Source: Polytrichum commune (lineage: Eukaryota > Streptophyta > Polytrichopsida > Polytrichales > Polytrichaceae). Taken from it: a DNA stretch of 64,000 nucleotides. This document shows positions 11,431 to 21,984 of the stretch, one piece after another. Position 1 is the stretch's first letter, and each line of letters opens with the position of its first letter. The notes under the pieces are model-generated. The model ran no database searches. It was not told the DNA's origin and saw only the letters and a program-made list of their open reading frames with translations. The stretch spans positions 46,019,554-46,083,553 of the forward strand of contig OX485803.1 in the NCBI GenBank assembly GCA_950295325.1, given 5' to 3'. The translations under genes were made by a program, and so were the position numbers.

Positions 11431-13126
11431 TAAAGTAAGAAGCTTCAATAACAATTGTAGTAAGTAGATTATCTTATATCAATATTACTTCATTCATATG
11501 TATTCAAACTTTGATGTGAATTAATGTCTTCATCATTCTTGTCAATCAATATGTAGTATAATATGTGTAATACTTATAAGTCGATTATGTAGTTATAATA
11601 ATAAGCTCCTCCTCTTTGGAAGAGTTTGTATTTGTTAAGAGGCTTCACTTGAATCATTCATACATTATAATTCTTCAAGCATTCAATCACATGTATATTT
11701 ATAATTCCCTCTTGAGGAGATCAATGATAAGTTCCGCTTTGAGAGATAATCTTGTTTTCTTCACTCAAGTTGTATAAATTGATAATTGTTTTCTCAAATC
11801 GATCTCTCTCAAAGTTCTATTGATTTTCCAAAATGTCTTGAGCGCTTTGTTTTCACTCTCACACTATCTTTTGGGTTCTTTCTCAAAAGAGTCTATTCAA
11901 TCTACTCTACTCTCGGTTGCTCAATCACTTAAGTCACAAGTTCCAATTGATAACTCGTAGTTTAATTTGAGAAAGAGAGAGAGAGGTCACACACACATTT
12001 GTGAAAAAGGTAATGTATTGCAAAAGTGCTCCGAGAGGAGAGGTACAAAGAAACTCAAGTGTTTTTGACACTCAAATTTAAGATAACTTCGTTGTGTAGA
12101 AAATGAGGTGTAGGTCTCCTAAATTGCTTCCCTTATATAGTCTTTTCTTCCTATCCAAAATCTACATTAAGAGTGGTTATAAACTTCCACTTTCCTAGAT
12201 GACTAACTATCTCCGACATATGTAGATGATTCTTATCCTAAACGGTTACAACCGTTTCGTCACCTTGATGTTCATAATTCCAAGATTTCCCTAACTCCTT
12301 GTTGTGGCTACATTCTAAACTCTTTTTGGAGATCAATCAAATCTTCATGTTGATTGATTAATGATCATGCTAGTAGAATGTACCATATTCCTATATTCCC
12401 CTTAATGTCTTCATAATGTCTCCTTGAGTTTAATATCTAGAATTCCCATATATTCCATAATTGTGCTTCCTAAAAATCCTACATTCTTCCTATTCCATAA
12501 TCATGCTTCCTTGGATATTCATTCATCCTCAAAATCTTATATTCTAATGTATTTCATATACCCCCTAATACACCCTTTAGTATTCCTTTAATACTCCCCT
12601 TAAAGTCCTTTGATTAACACTAGAATTCCTTTATAAGCTGCCGGCACCCTAATACCGTGGGTAAGGGCGCCTAATACCGCGCGTAAGGTACGTAATGCCG
12701 TGGAAAAGGGCCCTATTGCCGTGGTCGAACTCCATGGCCGAGGCTTCCTTCGGCGTTCCTCTTCGGTGTTGCTCTCCTTCCTCTTCATGAATCCTTCCTC
12801 CCAAGTTGCATGCTTGTTGATTTAAGTGCCGTTTGAGTGTTGATGTGCTTCCTTTATCTCTACAATGTTGCTACTCAACAATTAGCCTCTATCACAACAC
12901 ACTAGACAACCCTGTAGACACTGTGTTGTTTTGGGTTCCTCGACCCAATCCTTTTGTTTTGGTTTCTTTTTATTGTTTCTTGTTCTTCTTCTAGGTGTAA
13001 TATAATGAGCGTATTTCTAATGCAAATTGTTTTTGGAATGTGCAGATGTTGGGTTTGAACATCTAGTCCTACATAGAGGATGGTGATCTTCAACTTTACA
13101 AAACCCAAAAAGCCCTAGCGAAGAAG

Positions 13127-14094
13127 ATGGACATCCTCAATTGGATCCCGGGGAGCTACGTCAAAGAGATCATAGAGGGGGGTGAAAACCCGATGGATAT
13201 GGTGAGGCATGTCAATCTTGCAGATTTTGCCACGAGGGCGCTGGTTGGAGCACCCGAACCACTCGTTGGATTGCATCCGGGCACCTCATCTCAGCAGCCA
13301 AGTGACGAGGTGGAGGAGGATGAAGAAGAAGAGGAACAAGAGGACATGAAGGCGGAAGGGGAGGTCAAAGAAGGGGCAACATGTTACACGCGGGAATCCG
13401 AAGCCCCCCAAAGGAAGAAAGCTATGCGGGTGGCAACCCCGCAGAGTAAGTTGGTGCCCGTCCTCACAATGGACGATGCTAGGGACATGTTCTCCAGGGA
13501 CGCGACTGTCACGTTTAGGGAGAAGAGGAGGTTAAAAGGGAAGAAGCTCTACGGCGACTACGCAGTGGAGGAGACAATCGCCATAAGCAGCAAGGACGAG
13601 GACGACATTGAGCTCGCCAAACGGCTTAGATCATATCCCCCTCCCCGACAGCGTTCGCAGACATGGTTAAGGTGAAACCCGAAGTCCTAACTGTGGAAGA
13701 GGCTAACGAGAAGATGCGGAGGGATGAGGAGCAACACGTTCGCCTGCAAAAGGCTGCCGCAGAAAAACCCTCAGTGCGGAACGAGGTCGCAGAGTTGAGG
13801 GCTCTCCTCTTGGAACATGAACGACAAAGGGCGATGACCCAACCTCCATCCAGCGCCGACTTGATATCGCAAGTGATACAAGGGATGTGGGCGCAAGGAT
13901 TGGTGGTGGCTCCCACCAGCTCATTTCCACACTTTCTCCCCAGCTTCCTTGCGCAGAGCATCCCTCAGCACCTTGTGCTGCAAGCGTCCTTCAGCTTCCA
14001 GCAAATGATGCGGCCACACCATGTTCCCTACGCCCCGGTCCAACAAGTGGATGATCCCAACATCTGGCGCGTCTCTAGAGCCTCCTCCCCTTAG
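13127..14094 (+). CDS. Unknown acidic/coiled-coil protein, two overlapping frames
   Basis: Two overlapping frames, 13127-13675 (182 residues, start MDILNWIPGSYVKEII) and 13663-14094 (143 residues, start MVKVKPEVLTVEEANEKM), look like one broken or spliced gene. The first has a Glu/Asp-rich stretch at residues 65-85. The second has a heptad-like, charged helix at residues 8-55 and a Pro-rich tail. Codon use is GC-rich and even, unlike the AT-rich surroundings. No known family was recognised. It lies among the GGGTCGANCGACCC palindromes, so it probably belongs to, or was captured by, an element spanning 8.95-16.7 kb. It could equally be a degenerate retrotransposon gag. Confidence 0.35.
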
Positions 14095-14157
14095 GGTCCT
14101 CCACCACTACGGCCCCCCATAGTGATGGCGCCCCTTCACCAGTAGGACGACCCCAGA

Positions 14158-14541
14158 ATGTTTGGGTCGTCCGACCCAAACCCACCCGCCCCTATAGTGC
14201 CCCAAGGCCCTTCTCTCGATGCAAGAAAGATTGGGTTGGGCGACCCAAACCCCGTTGCAGCGCAGTCTGCCCTTGACCAACATGGGTGTCAAAGAGATAC
14301 GGCCATGTTAGATGTTGAAGGCCTGCAAGGGTCTGGTGATACCTCTACTCCTAACCAAATCGATGAACTCATGCATGATGCACATGCGGAGATTGGTTTA
14401 GGACAAGGACCTGATGCTGAACCTTTGCAGGAGAAGGTTGTTGACGTCGTTGAAGAAGGCGGTGGCGATGGAGGAGGGGCAGCGGAGACGGTGCAGGCCT
14501 CCACGGCATCGAGACATGACCAGGGCGAGGTAATATTTTGA
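14158..14541 (+). CDS. Unassigned low-complexity ORF
   Basis: 127 residues, Gly/Glu/Asp-rich in the second half (VVDVVEEGGGDGGGAAETV), beginning within a GGGTCG-type palindrome. It follows the preceding unknown frames at 13127-14094 and has similar base composition, so it may be a further exon of the same unknown gene. There is no recognised domain and it could be chance. Confidence 0.2.
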   Translation: MFGSSDPNPPAPIVPQGPSLDARKIGLGDPNPVAAQSALDQHGCQRDTAMLDVEGLQGSGDTSTPNQIDELMHDAHAEIGLGQGPDAEPLQEKVVDVVEEGGGDGGGAAETVQASTASRHDQGEVIF

Positions 14542-15081
14542 GACCTCCCAGTTTGGGTCGATCGACCCAAACCTCCTGGGTCATTGTCTTGTTGGCGTGG
14601 TCGTGTCCCCCTAGCTAGGAGGAACTCCACCCCGACCCCCCGATGCCCCCATGCCCAACACTTGCGCCCCTTCCGTGCTCCCCCCCCCCCCTCGCAATCC
14701 CTTTGTCACCCTGCACTCGACTTCGCTCGATCTTGCGCAGCGCTCACAAGCAATTTTGTAGATGTATAATTAGGATAGTGTGAATGGCTCGTTCACCGCG
14801 GTTCCCCCCTAGGCAAATTGTACATAGAGAATTGTAAAAATAAAAATTATTATTATTGGTGCCCATATGTTTGCATCCGTGTTCAAATTTATCTTGTGAT
14901 TTGTTCCCCTTATAAGTTTATGTTGCCGCCTATGGTTTAAATGTTTTGTTGTGTTTGTACAAAAAATCCGTTGTGCTTGAAATGGACATAGCATAACATA
15001 GTCCTCGCCGCCTTCTCTTGCTCGTCACCGCAGGGATCGGAGCATAGCATTGCTACTCCCCGCTGGTCCTCTCCAAGCAGC

Positions 15082-15745
15082 GTGGAGGACAGCGTGGTGG
15101 TCCCCCCGATTTTGCCCGCGCCACCTCCGCCGCCCAAGACCCGATTCTTGGTTTTAGACCTCAACGGGGTCTTTGTCCAGTGCGTGCATTGTCCCAAGGT
15201 CCCCACGGTGCCAATCTGCAAGCCTGAGGACGTGAACTACGATGGACCCCCCGCGTACATCAAAAGCAAGCTAGTGTACCTCCGGCCGTGGCTTCGGCGC
15301 TTCCTGCAAGTCGCCCTATCCAAATGGTGGGTGATCGTGTGGAGCTCCATGAAATCCGAGAACACCCATGCGGTCATGGAGTTCATCTTCAAGGGACTCA
15401 ACCCCCTTGTTTGGTCCTAGGATAGGAGTCTTGTAAAACATTATACACCCCCGACGGCAGGGTTGTCAGGAAGTCCAACAACCCCGCCGTAAATCAATAT
15501 CTTAAGGTCTTGAAGCCAATTGTATGGGACCAGCGTCCCACCATGGTCGGATGTCCCTACGACGTTTGCCCCACCCGTGACAACACGCTGATGGTGGACG
15601 ACAGTGCTTTCAAGAACATTTTGAACCCGACCTCCAACTTCATAGTTTGCCCTACATGGACGGTCGAGAAGGTCCAAGACCGTTTTTTGTGAGACCTAAT
15701 TAAATACATTCAAACGCGCGTGGGGAGCGGACTACCCGTGCCCTA
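15082..15745 (+). pseudogene. FCP1/NIF-like HAD phosphatase, broken
   Basis: The first frame (15082-15417, from MEDSVVVPPILPAPPPPPK) carries the HAD motif I region FLVLDLNGVFV, and then YLRPWLRRFL and WWVIVWSS, typical of the FCP1-homology (NIF) domain. After a stop at 15418 and a frame change near 15450, a second segment (about 15455-15692) shows VWDQRPTMVG and NTLMVDDSAFKNILNP, the HAD motif with the paired aspartates. A TGA at 15690 breaks the tail. In motif I the second Asp of DxD is Asn (DLNG). That suggests loss of classical phosphatase chemistry, although I recall similar forms in plant NIF-like proteins. Two nonsense codons plus a shift argue for a captured or dead gene. Two further open frames downstream (15965-16591 and 16411-16710) are not recognisable. 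Confidence 0.7.
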
Positions 15746-17100
15746 GTTCCTTAGTTGTAATCCGATAGGCAAAAGATACATGGATCCGAGGGACTATATG
15801 TACAAAAAGTTGTACGCTCACGCAAAATATAATAAATTCATTTGAGATACTACATGATGTGCCATTTTGTGTAATATATGCCTCAAATGTATATGGATTT
15901 TCACATTCTCCCCCTCCCCCCCCCTTCCCTTGGGTTTTGTCTGTGTTTATTTTGACATCAGCGTTTGGAGCCCTCACTTGAGGTTGTCAGTGAATCAAAC
16001 TTGGGAAGCTTTTTCTACGAGACCATCTACGATGTTGCGTCCACTATCGACTACTCCAAGGAGCCCCTTGATGCCCGCGTCATCAATAGCCCCCCACCCA
16101 AGCAAATCTTCCAACAATCTCCGTCTCTATCATTGCTCAAGGGCATAGATCGCAAATGCGTCCGGGCGTCCCCCTTTCGGCCCGGCGGCAATATTACACC
16201 TCAAGGGCGGTTGCGAATGAACGCTTGGCCTGCGAAGAGTGGACCCCTCCCTATTCCTTTGCGGGATGCTTTGCTCCTCCTTGCCAACCCGGACGCGAGC
16301 GCCCCCCGTGCCAAGGTGACCCCCCGCACATGGCTTAACCACGCATTACAATCATTTTGCTCTAAAAAGGAGTGTGTGACACGTTTGGGTATTCCTCCTC
16401 AAACTAACACATGTGTTCTTGGTCTGGCGCGTTGCAAGTTGCGTCCAACCCTAAACCTATGCGGTCCAGTGCATCCATTGAGTTGGAGCGTACATACGCC
16501 ATGCCGAGAAATGCAAGACAATCCACTTCATCGTATTCGAATTCTTTGTTGTATAATTCGGGCAGCCGATGGAATCCAAAATGTGTTATGAAGGGCCCAC
16601 GTCCCAACCTTGGCTATAGTCGCAGGGCGGAGATTTTCAGGAATGTTGAAGCAATGCGAGCAAAAGAATCCGCTACAAAAGAAAAAGATGCTATCTCCAA
16701 GGCTAGATAGGCCATAGTAGGCATAGGGTTTTGGGCCATAGGCAAGATGGTTTTGGGTCGCACTATCCATTGGATGTGTGGTGTTAGCATGCTATGCATT
16801 TTACATGCCATACTTTGTATATTTTATTTGCAATAATATAAGTGTCATATGATTTCCCCTTTAATATGATCTAATGCTTACCTAAACTAGGTGGATTGTC
16901 CTACCTAAACCATCTCGATATGAGTTCTTTATTGGTTCCTTGATATGAACATCCGCTTCAAAGTATTTGCATCTTACAACAATCTCTAATATTTGTGTCA
17001 TTTTATCCATGTTCTTTTATTTGTAAATGTCTCAAAATGCCCAAAAAGTCCCAAATTAACGAATATAGTGTTTAGTGTAGAATGGACATGGTTAGGATTC
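15746..17100. other. No recognised gene
   Basis: This contains GC-rich open frames (15965-16591, 208 residues, and 16411-16710, 99 residues) without recognisable domains. They may be the tail of the element carrying the HAD pseudogene. A last trace of the TTTGGGTCG motif is at about 16752. The rest is AT-rich with no signal. Confidence 0.4.
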
Positions 17101-17109
17101 AAAGATTTA

Positions 17110-17553
17110 AGGAAGGTGGTGCCCAACATCAGACAGGCTATCATGTGGAATTATGAAGTATGAAGTGAGTAAGATGCACAAATAGTCAAGAATTGTTGGA
17201 GGATGGCGCGTATATTACTTGCAACATGGAATGTTGATTTTGCCCTAGTTGATGAAAGGGAGAAGAATAGAATGCAAAAAGAATCAGATGAACTTGGTGC
17301 TCTAATTTCAAAGCTGCAATTGGGTGACAATGAGATGTCAATCAAGACTTACATTCAGATGGTGGGGGAAAAGATCATTGAGCTAGAATTGAGTGCTGAT
17401 GAGTTGGTGGATGTGGCTTTGGGAACCAATTTTGCACAAGACTTTGATCTTAATGTTGATTTAGATTCAGTAGATGTGGATGATGTTGTTCCACCTACAC
17501 TGAAACTTAATGATGCTAAATGTCATGCATCATTGTTGTTTAGTAACTGTTAA
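17110..17553 (+). pseudogene. Tigger/pogo (CENP-B type) transposase C-terminal relic
   Basis: The frame from about 17190 reads VKNCWRMARIL, matching the TIxNCWRxxGIL block that follows the DDE domain in Tigger, pogo and CENP-B-like proteins. A preceding fragment NIRQAIMW corresponds to the upstream helix but is separated by stops. The C-terminal acidic part (17203-17553, 116 residues, ending LLFSNC) has the family layout of ISKL, a mid acidic stretch and ELSADELVDVAL. The DNA-binding and catalytic domains are absent. The similarity is judged from memory of the family pattern, so confidence is moderate. Confidence 0.55.
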
Positions 17554-18682
17554 TTATTAGAGAACTCTTTGTACTTTGGTGTTAATAAAATTATTAGTTT
17601 TCAAAAGCTAGTAGAGAATTTAAATAAGATGACAAGTGCTAACTTGGGTTGGCAACACTAGAGAGCTTTGGAATCCTATTTGAAGAGTTCTTGAGGATAT
17701 TTGTATTTGTTTGGAGTTATAAGTTATTATTTCATATCATTTATATTGCTTTAACTCGTTGTATATATTTTTGAGCTCATATTACTTATGTATTCATATT
17801 TCCTCAACAATACGAAAACTTTTCATCATTTGTCATATTAATGAGAAGACGACACCTCGATAGTACGTCTTGTTTTGTGTTTCCCAAACGTGTCATACTA
17901 AAGAGGGAGAACACTAGTTCCTTCATTCTCTGCTTATTAGATCCATTACCAGGTAGTTTAGTCTATTGTTCCCAGGATTTTGTAATGTAATGTCCTGTTA
18001 CTTTGCAGATAAAGGTAGTGAAATAGTGATGGATGGACAAGTTTGAGCTGTGTAAGCTTGTCTAGTTCTATTGTCCCAATGAAGTACTAAACTAATTCGG
18101 TGTGAAAATCGACTGTGATCAGTTCTGTTCAGACAGTGTAAAATTTGCGACATTGTCCAAGGGTTGAGAAATCTGAAGATTCAAAATTCCATGTCCACAG
18201 TTCTCCAAGCTGCTCCACCTTGAGAAATTTGCAAAAGTATCAAGAACACTCTTGCATTGTGGTGCTTGATTTGCACCTCACTTCCATTCACGCCAGTCGT
18301 CTATCAATCAAATAATCAGTTTGTTTAGCAAAATGCAGACTTCAAATTTCTCCTGCATTATAATTTATCTGACAATCCCTTCCTCAAATGACGCATGAGC
18401 TACATCACGAGGCCAGGTACGGGCCTTCAAATGCTCGGGAATTCAAGTGTTAGACTACCAATTTTTCATCTTCAGGGATGCACTAAGGAGCTGAAATCAA
18501 TGTCCGAACCCTATCCTGCTCAAGTAATGAATTATGTTGTAATTTTCTAAAACTCGCCTTCTCCTCCGCATGAGGAGGTGCAGCTAGCTGATCAGGTTGC
18601 TGCAATTATTCTGGAGTCGATTGTACCTAACAATGTACTAATGCAATGCAACGCCGGAAGAATGAGTGATCTACAAACGAAC
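17554..18682. other. Intergenic, includes GLOX 3' flank
   Basis: AT-rich DNA with no coding signal. The part next to 18683 should hold the 3' untranslated region of the minus-strand GLOX gene. The open frame 18578-19024 on the other strand is its shadow. Confidence 0.6.
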
Positions 18683-20341
18683 CTACAAAGGACCTATGTG
18701 AGACCATTTCGCAAGGCTTGGAATGGCGGGGTTCACACCGGTGTTGAGCACCGTGAGCATGTACCAGCCTGGCGGAGCAACATTGCCATTCGGAGGCGAG
18801 GTCGCCTGAGTTCGGTAAGTTCCTGCGGAATACGTCACGGTGGTGGTGGCGAGCACCAGGGCTCGCTGGTTCATCGAGTTTGCATGCGTGGTGAAGCTGG
18901 GCTCATACAAGCTGACGGAAATGCTCAGAATAGGAGTGACGCATGTGAACTTGATCACCATTGGGGAACTCCAATTGCTGTAGCTCGGGTAATAGGTGAT
19001 GATGGGCCGGAGAGCATTGAATGAGGAGCTGAGGTAGTAAGGGCTGTACTTCTCGATTCGAAGCTCGGTGGGGAAGCGGACACCGGAGAACACATAACCC
19101 GCTTGGTCATTGCTCCCAGCCACCAACACGGTGCCGTCCGCTTGTATGTTGGCGGTGGAGTGGTACATGCGAGGAATGCTGGTGGGGCTTTGGGTAGTGA
19201 AAGTATCATCATTAATGTTGTAAATGAAGGGCGAAAGGGCAGGCACACGGTTCTGATTCCATCCAGAGAGTCCCTGCTCGGCACCGTTGATGATGATGAG
19301 CTCCAAAGTGGGAAGAATCAACATATCGCACATCACACGGGGTGAAGGCATGGTTTTGATATCCCAGGTGGGATTCGCGTCCGTGATGACCATGCGCCCG
19401 CACGTGTCTAAGGCATTCAAGAAAGTGCGGTTGAGAGCACTGAAGTAGGATCCGTTGGGTGCTCCACCGCAGATCATCACTTCGGCCTTGTTAAACCCGT
19501 CGGAGGCGAGGAGTGGCAATAGCACGGAGGACCCCGAGTAAGGGTAGTTCCTTGGGTCCAAACCAAAAGTAGGGAAAGTTTTCACCACTTTGTTGGCCTT
19601 GTAATTCAAGAGAATTGAGTCACGGTTGGCGAAGATGAAGAGATTGCCGTCTGGGCAGAGGTGCAGGAACGGGTAGAGGTTGTTCTCCGATTTGCCTTCC
19701 GCTGTCTGATCCAGGAAGGCCAGCTTGGTGACTCCCTGGCCTGCAGGTCTTGGCCAAAACTCGAAGTTGTGTTTGAGAGTGCCACCAACGATGATCACCC
19801 TGTTATCTGGCAAAATCTGATCTGATGAATACCATCTTGACAAGGATAGCGTTTGGTTCATCTCCGCCCAATCGTCCGCCTTCCCGGCGCCGATATAGCG
19901 AACCCTGTTGGTACCGCCCTTCCACCCACCGGTTTGGCACAAGGTGCCGTTGGAGAAGAAGGCACCGGAGGAGCAGAAGGGGTCGGTCTGCACCTTGAGT
20001 GGCCGGATGCCATTCGTGATGGAGTCGTACTGGATCGAGTGGGCAGAGCAGTCATGAGGCACGACCGTCTCCGTTGGCTCATCTCTGCAAGTACCGTTGG
20101 GCAGGTTGATCTGGGAGGTACCGAAATCCGTTCTGTCGTAGATGATCACCTTGTTTGTGTGCTGTGTGGTCATGTGCATGGCACTCACACCCGCTTTCTG
20201 GACCACGACATTCCACGAGTCCATCCCTGCAACAGGAGTTGTTGACTCTGCGAAGCGGCTCGCACACAGCATGGCGAAGACCCACAGCTCCAACTTCATT
20301 GTGGATGACACCATTATAGTCAATTCTACTGCAAAATGCAC
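18683..20341 (-). CDS. GLOX: Glyoxal/galactose-oxidase-like secreted copper radical oxidase
   Basis: This intact single-exon gene of 552 codons encodes a copper radical oxidase of the GLOX family (glyoxal oxidase N-terminal domain followed by a DUF1929 C-terminal domain), which oxidises aldehydes or alcohols to produce H2O2 in the cell wall. All expected ligands are present: Cys123 (FCSSG) and Tyr171 (RWYSSDQILPD) for the Cys-Tyr cofactor, Tyr393-His394 (RMYHSTANIQADG) and His486 (FTTHANSMNQR). Kelch-like repeats fill residues 120-410, with GSN at 410 as in relatives. A signal peptide is evident from MKLELWVFAMLCASRFAES, so translation probably starts at Met10 or Met15 (about 20314 or 20299) rather than at the first Met. 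Several Asn-X-Ser/Thr sites fit secretion. The length suits the family. The substrate cannot be told from sequence. Confidence 0.95.
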   Translation of the reverse strand: MHFAVELTIMVSSTMKLELWVFAMLCASRFAESTTPVAGMDSWNVVVQKAGVSAMHMTTQHTNKVIIYDRTDFGTSQINLPNGTCRDEPTETVVPHDCSAHSIQYDSITNGIRPLKVQTDPFCSSGAFFSNGTLCQTGGWKGGTNRVRYIGAGKADDWAEMNQTLSLSRWYSSDQILPDNRVIIVGGTLKHNFEFWPRPAGQGVTKLAFLDQTAEGKSENNLYPFLHLCPDGNLFIFANRDSILLNYKANKVVKTFPTFGLDPRNYPYSGSSVLLPLLASDGFNKAEVMICGGAPNGSYFSALNRTFLNALDTCGRMVITDANPTWDIKTMPSPRVMCDMLILPTLELIIINGAEQGLSGWNQNRVPALSPFIYNINDDTFTTQSPTSIPRMYHSTANIQADGTVLVAGSNDQAGYVFSGVRFPTELRIEKYSPYYLSSSFNALRPIITYYPSYSNWSSPMVIKFTCVTPILSISVSLYEPSFTTHANSMNQRALVLATTTVTYSAGTYRTQATSPPNGNVAPPGWYMLTVLNTGVNPAIPSLAKWSHIGPL

Positions 20342-20415
20342 AGTTGAGTCATCAAGAGTTGAACTTTGAGTAGGTGATGCAGTTTGAGTCTTTTTGCAAA
20401 ATTCCTTTTGACTAG

Positions 20416-20421
20416 TTTATA
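20416..20421 (-). promoter_or_regulatory. Candidate TATA box of GLOX
   Basis: The minus strand reads AAATATAAACTAG, with TATAAA 75 bases upstream of the first ATG and about 100-115 upstream of the likelier starts. Position and context fit a core promoter, but no transcript evidence is available. Confidence 0.45.
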
Positions 20422-21980
20422 TTTCCCTCCTGACTGTTTGTAGAGATGAATATGCAACATGTCCAATTGTAGAGATTGTCAACCTAGATGCACAAGTGTG
20501 CACTTCCGTCGACTGCAGAGGCGACAGGCATGTCAAGCTATGTATCTTGATGACTTTGCGATTGTTGATAAGTCCTGCTGTGAGGAGGATGAACATTGGA
20601 GAGCTGTATGATAATTGAAAACCTCTTATTGATCGATTGTCATAATCATCCAGGACTTCAGAACTCCGGTAATAAATAACAACCTTGACGGCTTATTGAA
20701 ACTTGGAAGTATTGATGTTCAAACAAAAAATTCAGATAAAAGGTAACATATCAATCATGAATAAGGATCAAGAAAGAAAGTCCATCCAAATCTTTTCGAT
20801 GTGCATTATTTATACAAAGCAATTGAAAACGACACTGAAATAGACCAAAAAATCGCAAATGCAGCAATAGCCATATGGTAACAAGCCATACTGACCAGGG
20901 TGCCTCCACAACAATTGATCTACATGGAAGAAGCCACTTTCCACATCCCCTTCCCACTGGCTTCGTCAGTTTCGGGCAGTGGATCCTAGTCTTGAGCTTC
21001 TAGTACTAATCTCCAGATGTAACAGGAAGACTCGAGCAACTTGGTACATCTACATCTAGGTGTGCGAAGACCTAAATCTCGACACATGCATACCAGGAGA
21101 GCTAGGAGTGTATTGACCAAGTACATTCATGAAAATACACGTGCTAAATGCACAACACATCGAGAGGTGCATTTTGAGGGGATCGAAGAGAATGATGATG
21201 CACAAGTCTTTCGACAGTTCCTCTAGTTTGAAGTGGACAAGACTACGATGCTCTCCTGGCTGCTTTGTGGAGACTACATTGCAGTACCTTCTGTGACAAC
21301 ACTCGAGAGCCATATGCTAATTGAGGACTTCAGATTAATATCTCCGATAATGACTAAAATGCAATAGATCAAGAACTTATGGACAAAGATAATAGCATTT
21401 CGATAATTAGCGAAACTGTTGTAACCAGGATTATCCTCGCCAGGAAGATAGATTAATATTCTGACAAGTAATACTCAGCAGCAGCAACCCCTTCTTGTCT
21501 GCGACAAAAGGTGTCAAAAGAGACGGTTTCAACACTGTGAGAACACCAGAGCAGCAAGCTTAGCACTTGGGAAATGAAGTATTTTTGTTGAAGTGCAGCT
21601 TAACTAAGTTCGAGATAACCAGTAACCGTTAAACGGAAGCATGTGTTTAGGAATTCTCCCGGACACATGGGTAGACGATAAGCTTAATGCTTTCATTTCT
21701 GCAAGCCTGCCGCACGGGGCAGTCTTAAGAAGTTAATAATCGCTAGTCCTACTGGCTAGAACTGATGATACCATCCTTATTGAAGTCCACTGTGTGCTTG
21801 CTTCCACCTGTACTTTCGAGGAACATTTAGTGCGAGAACAACAATTTTCTACTGCTAAGTCTGGTTAAATAGTGCATACCTGTAGGTCTGATCTCTGTGA
21901 AATGCTGGCACATTCAACTTCCGTGGTGGATGGCCACCAGCTGAGTCGTCGCCCCTCACGAAGCCATTACCACACTTCCT
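20422..21980. other. Intergenic, nothing recognised
   Basis: No open frame with family similarity and no terminal repeats were found. It probably includes the GLOX promoter region at its left end. Confidence 0.5.
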
Positions 21981-21984
21981 GCTG

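Larger units (their letters stand above)
9100..12914. mobile_element. hAT-type non-autonomous DNA transposon, 3.8 kb
   Basis: The ends are a perfect 12-bp inverted repeat, CAGGGTTGTCTA at 9100-9111 and TAGACAACCCTG at 12903-12914. They are flanked by an identical 8-bp duplication TAGACACT at 9092-9099 and 12915-12922. An 8-bp duplication and a CAGGG start fit the hAT superfamily. No transposase frame is present: the open frames inside are short and mutually overlapping. The left third (9100-10440) is GC-rich; the rest is AT-rich. It contains a hairpin at about 10568-10618, a G-rich tract and a 145-bp tandem duplication, listed separately. Inserting inside the fifth unit of the palindromic array, it is younger than that array. 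Confidence 0.85.
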
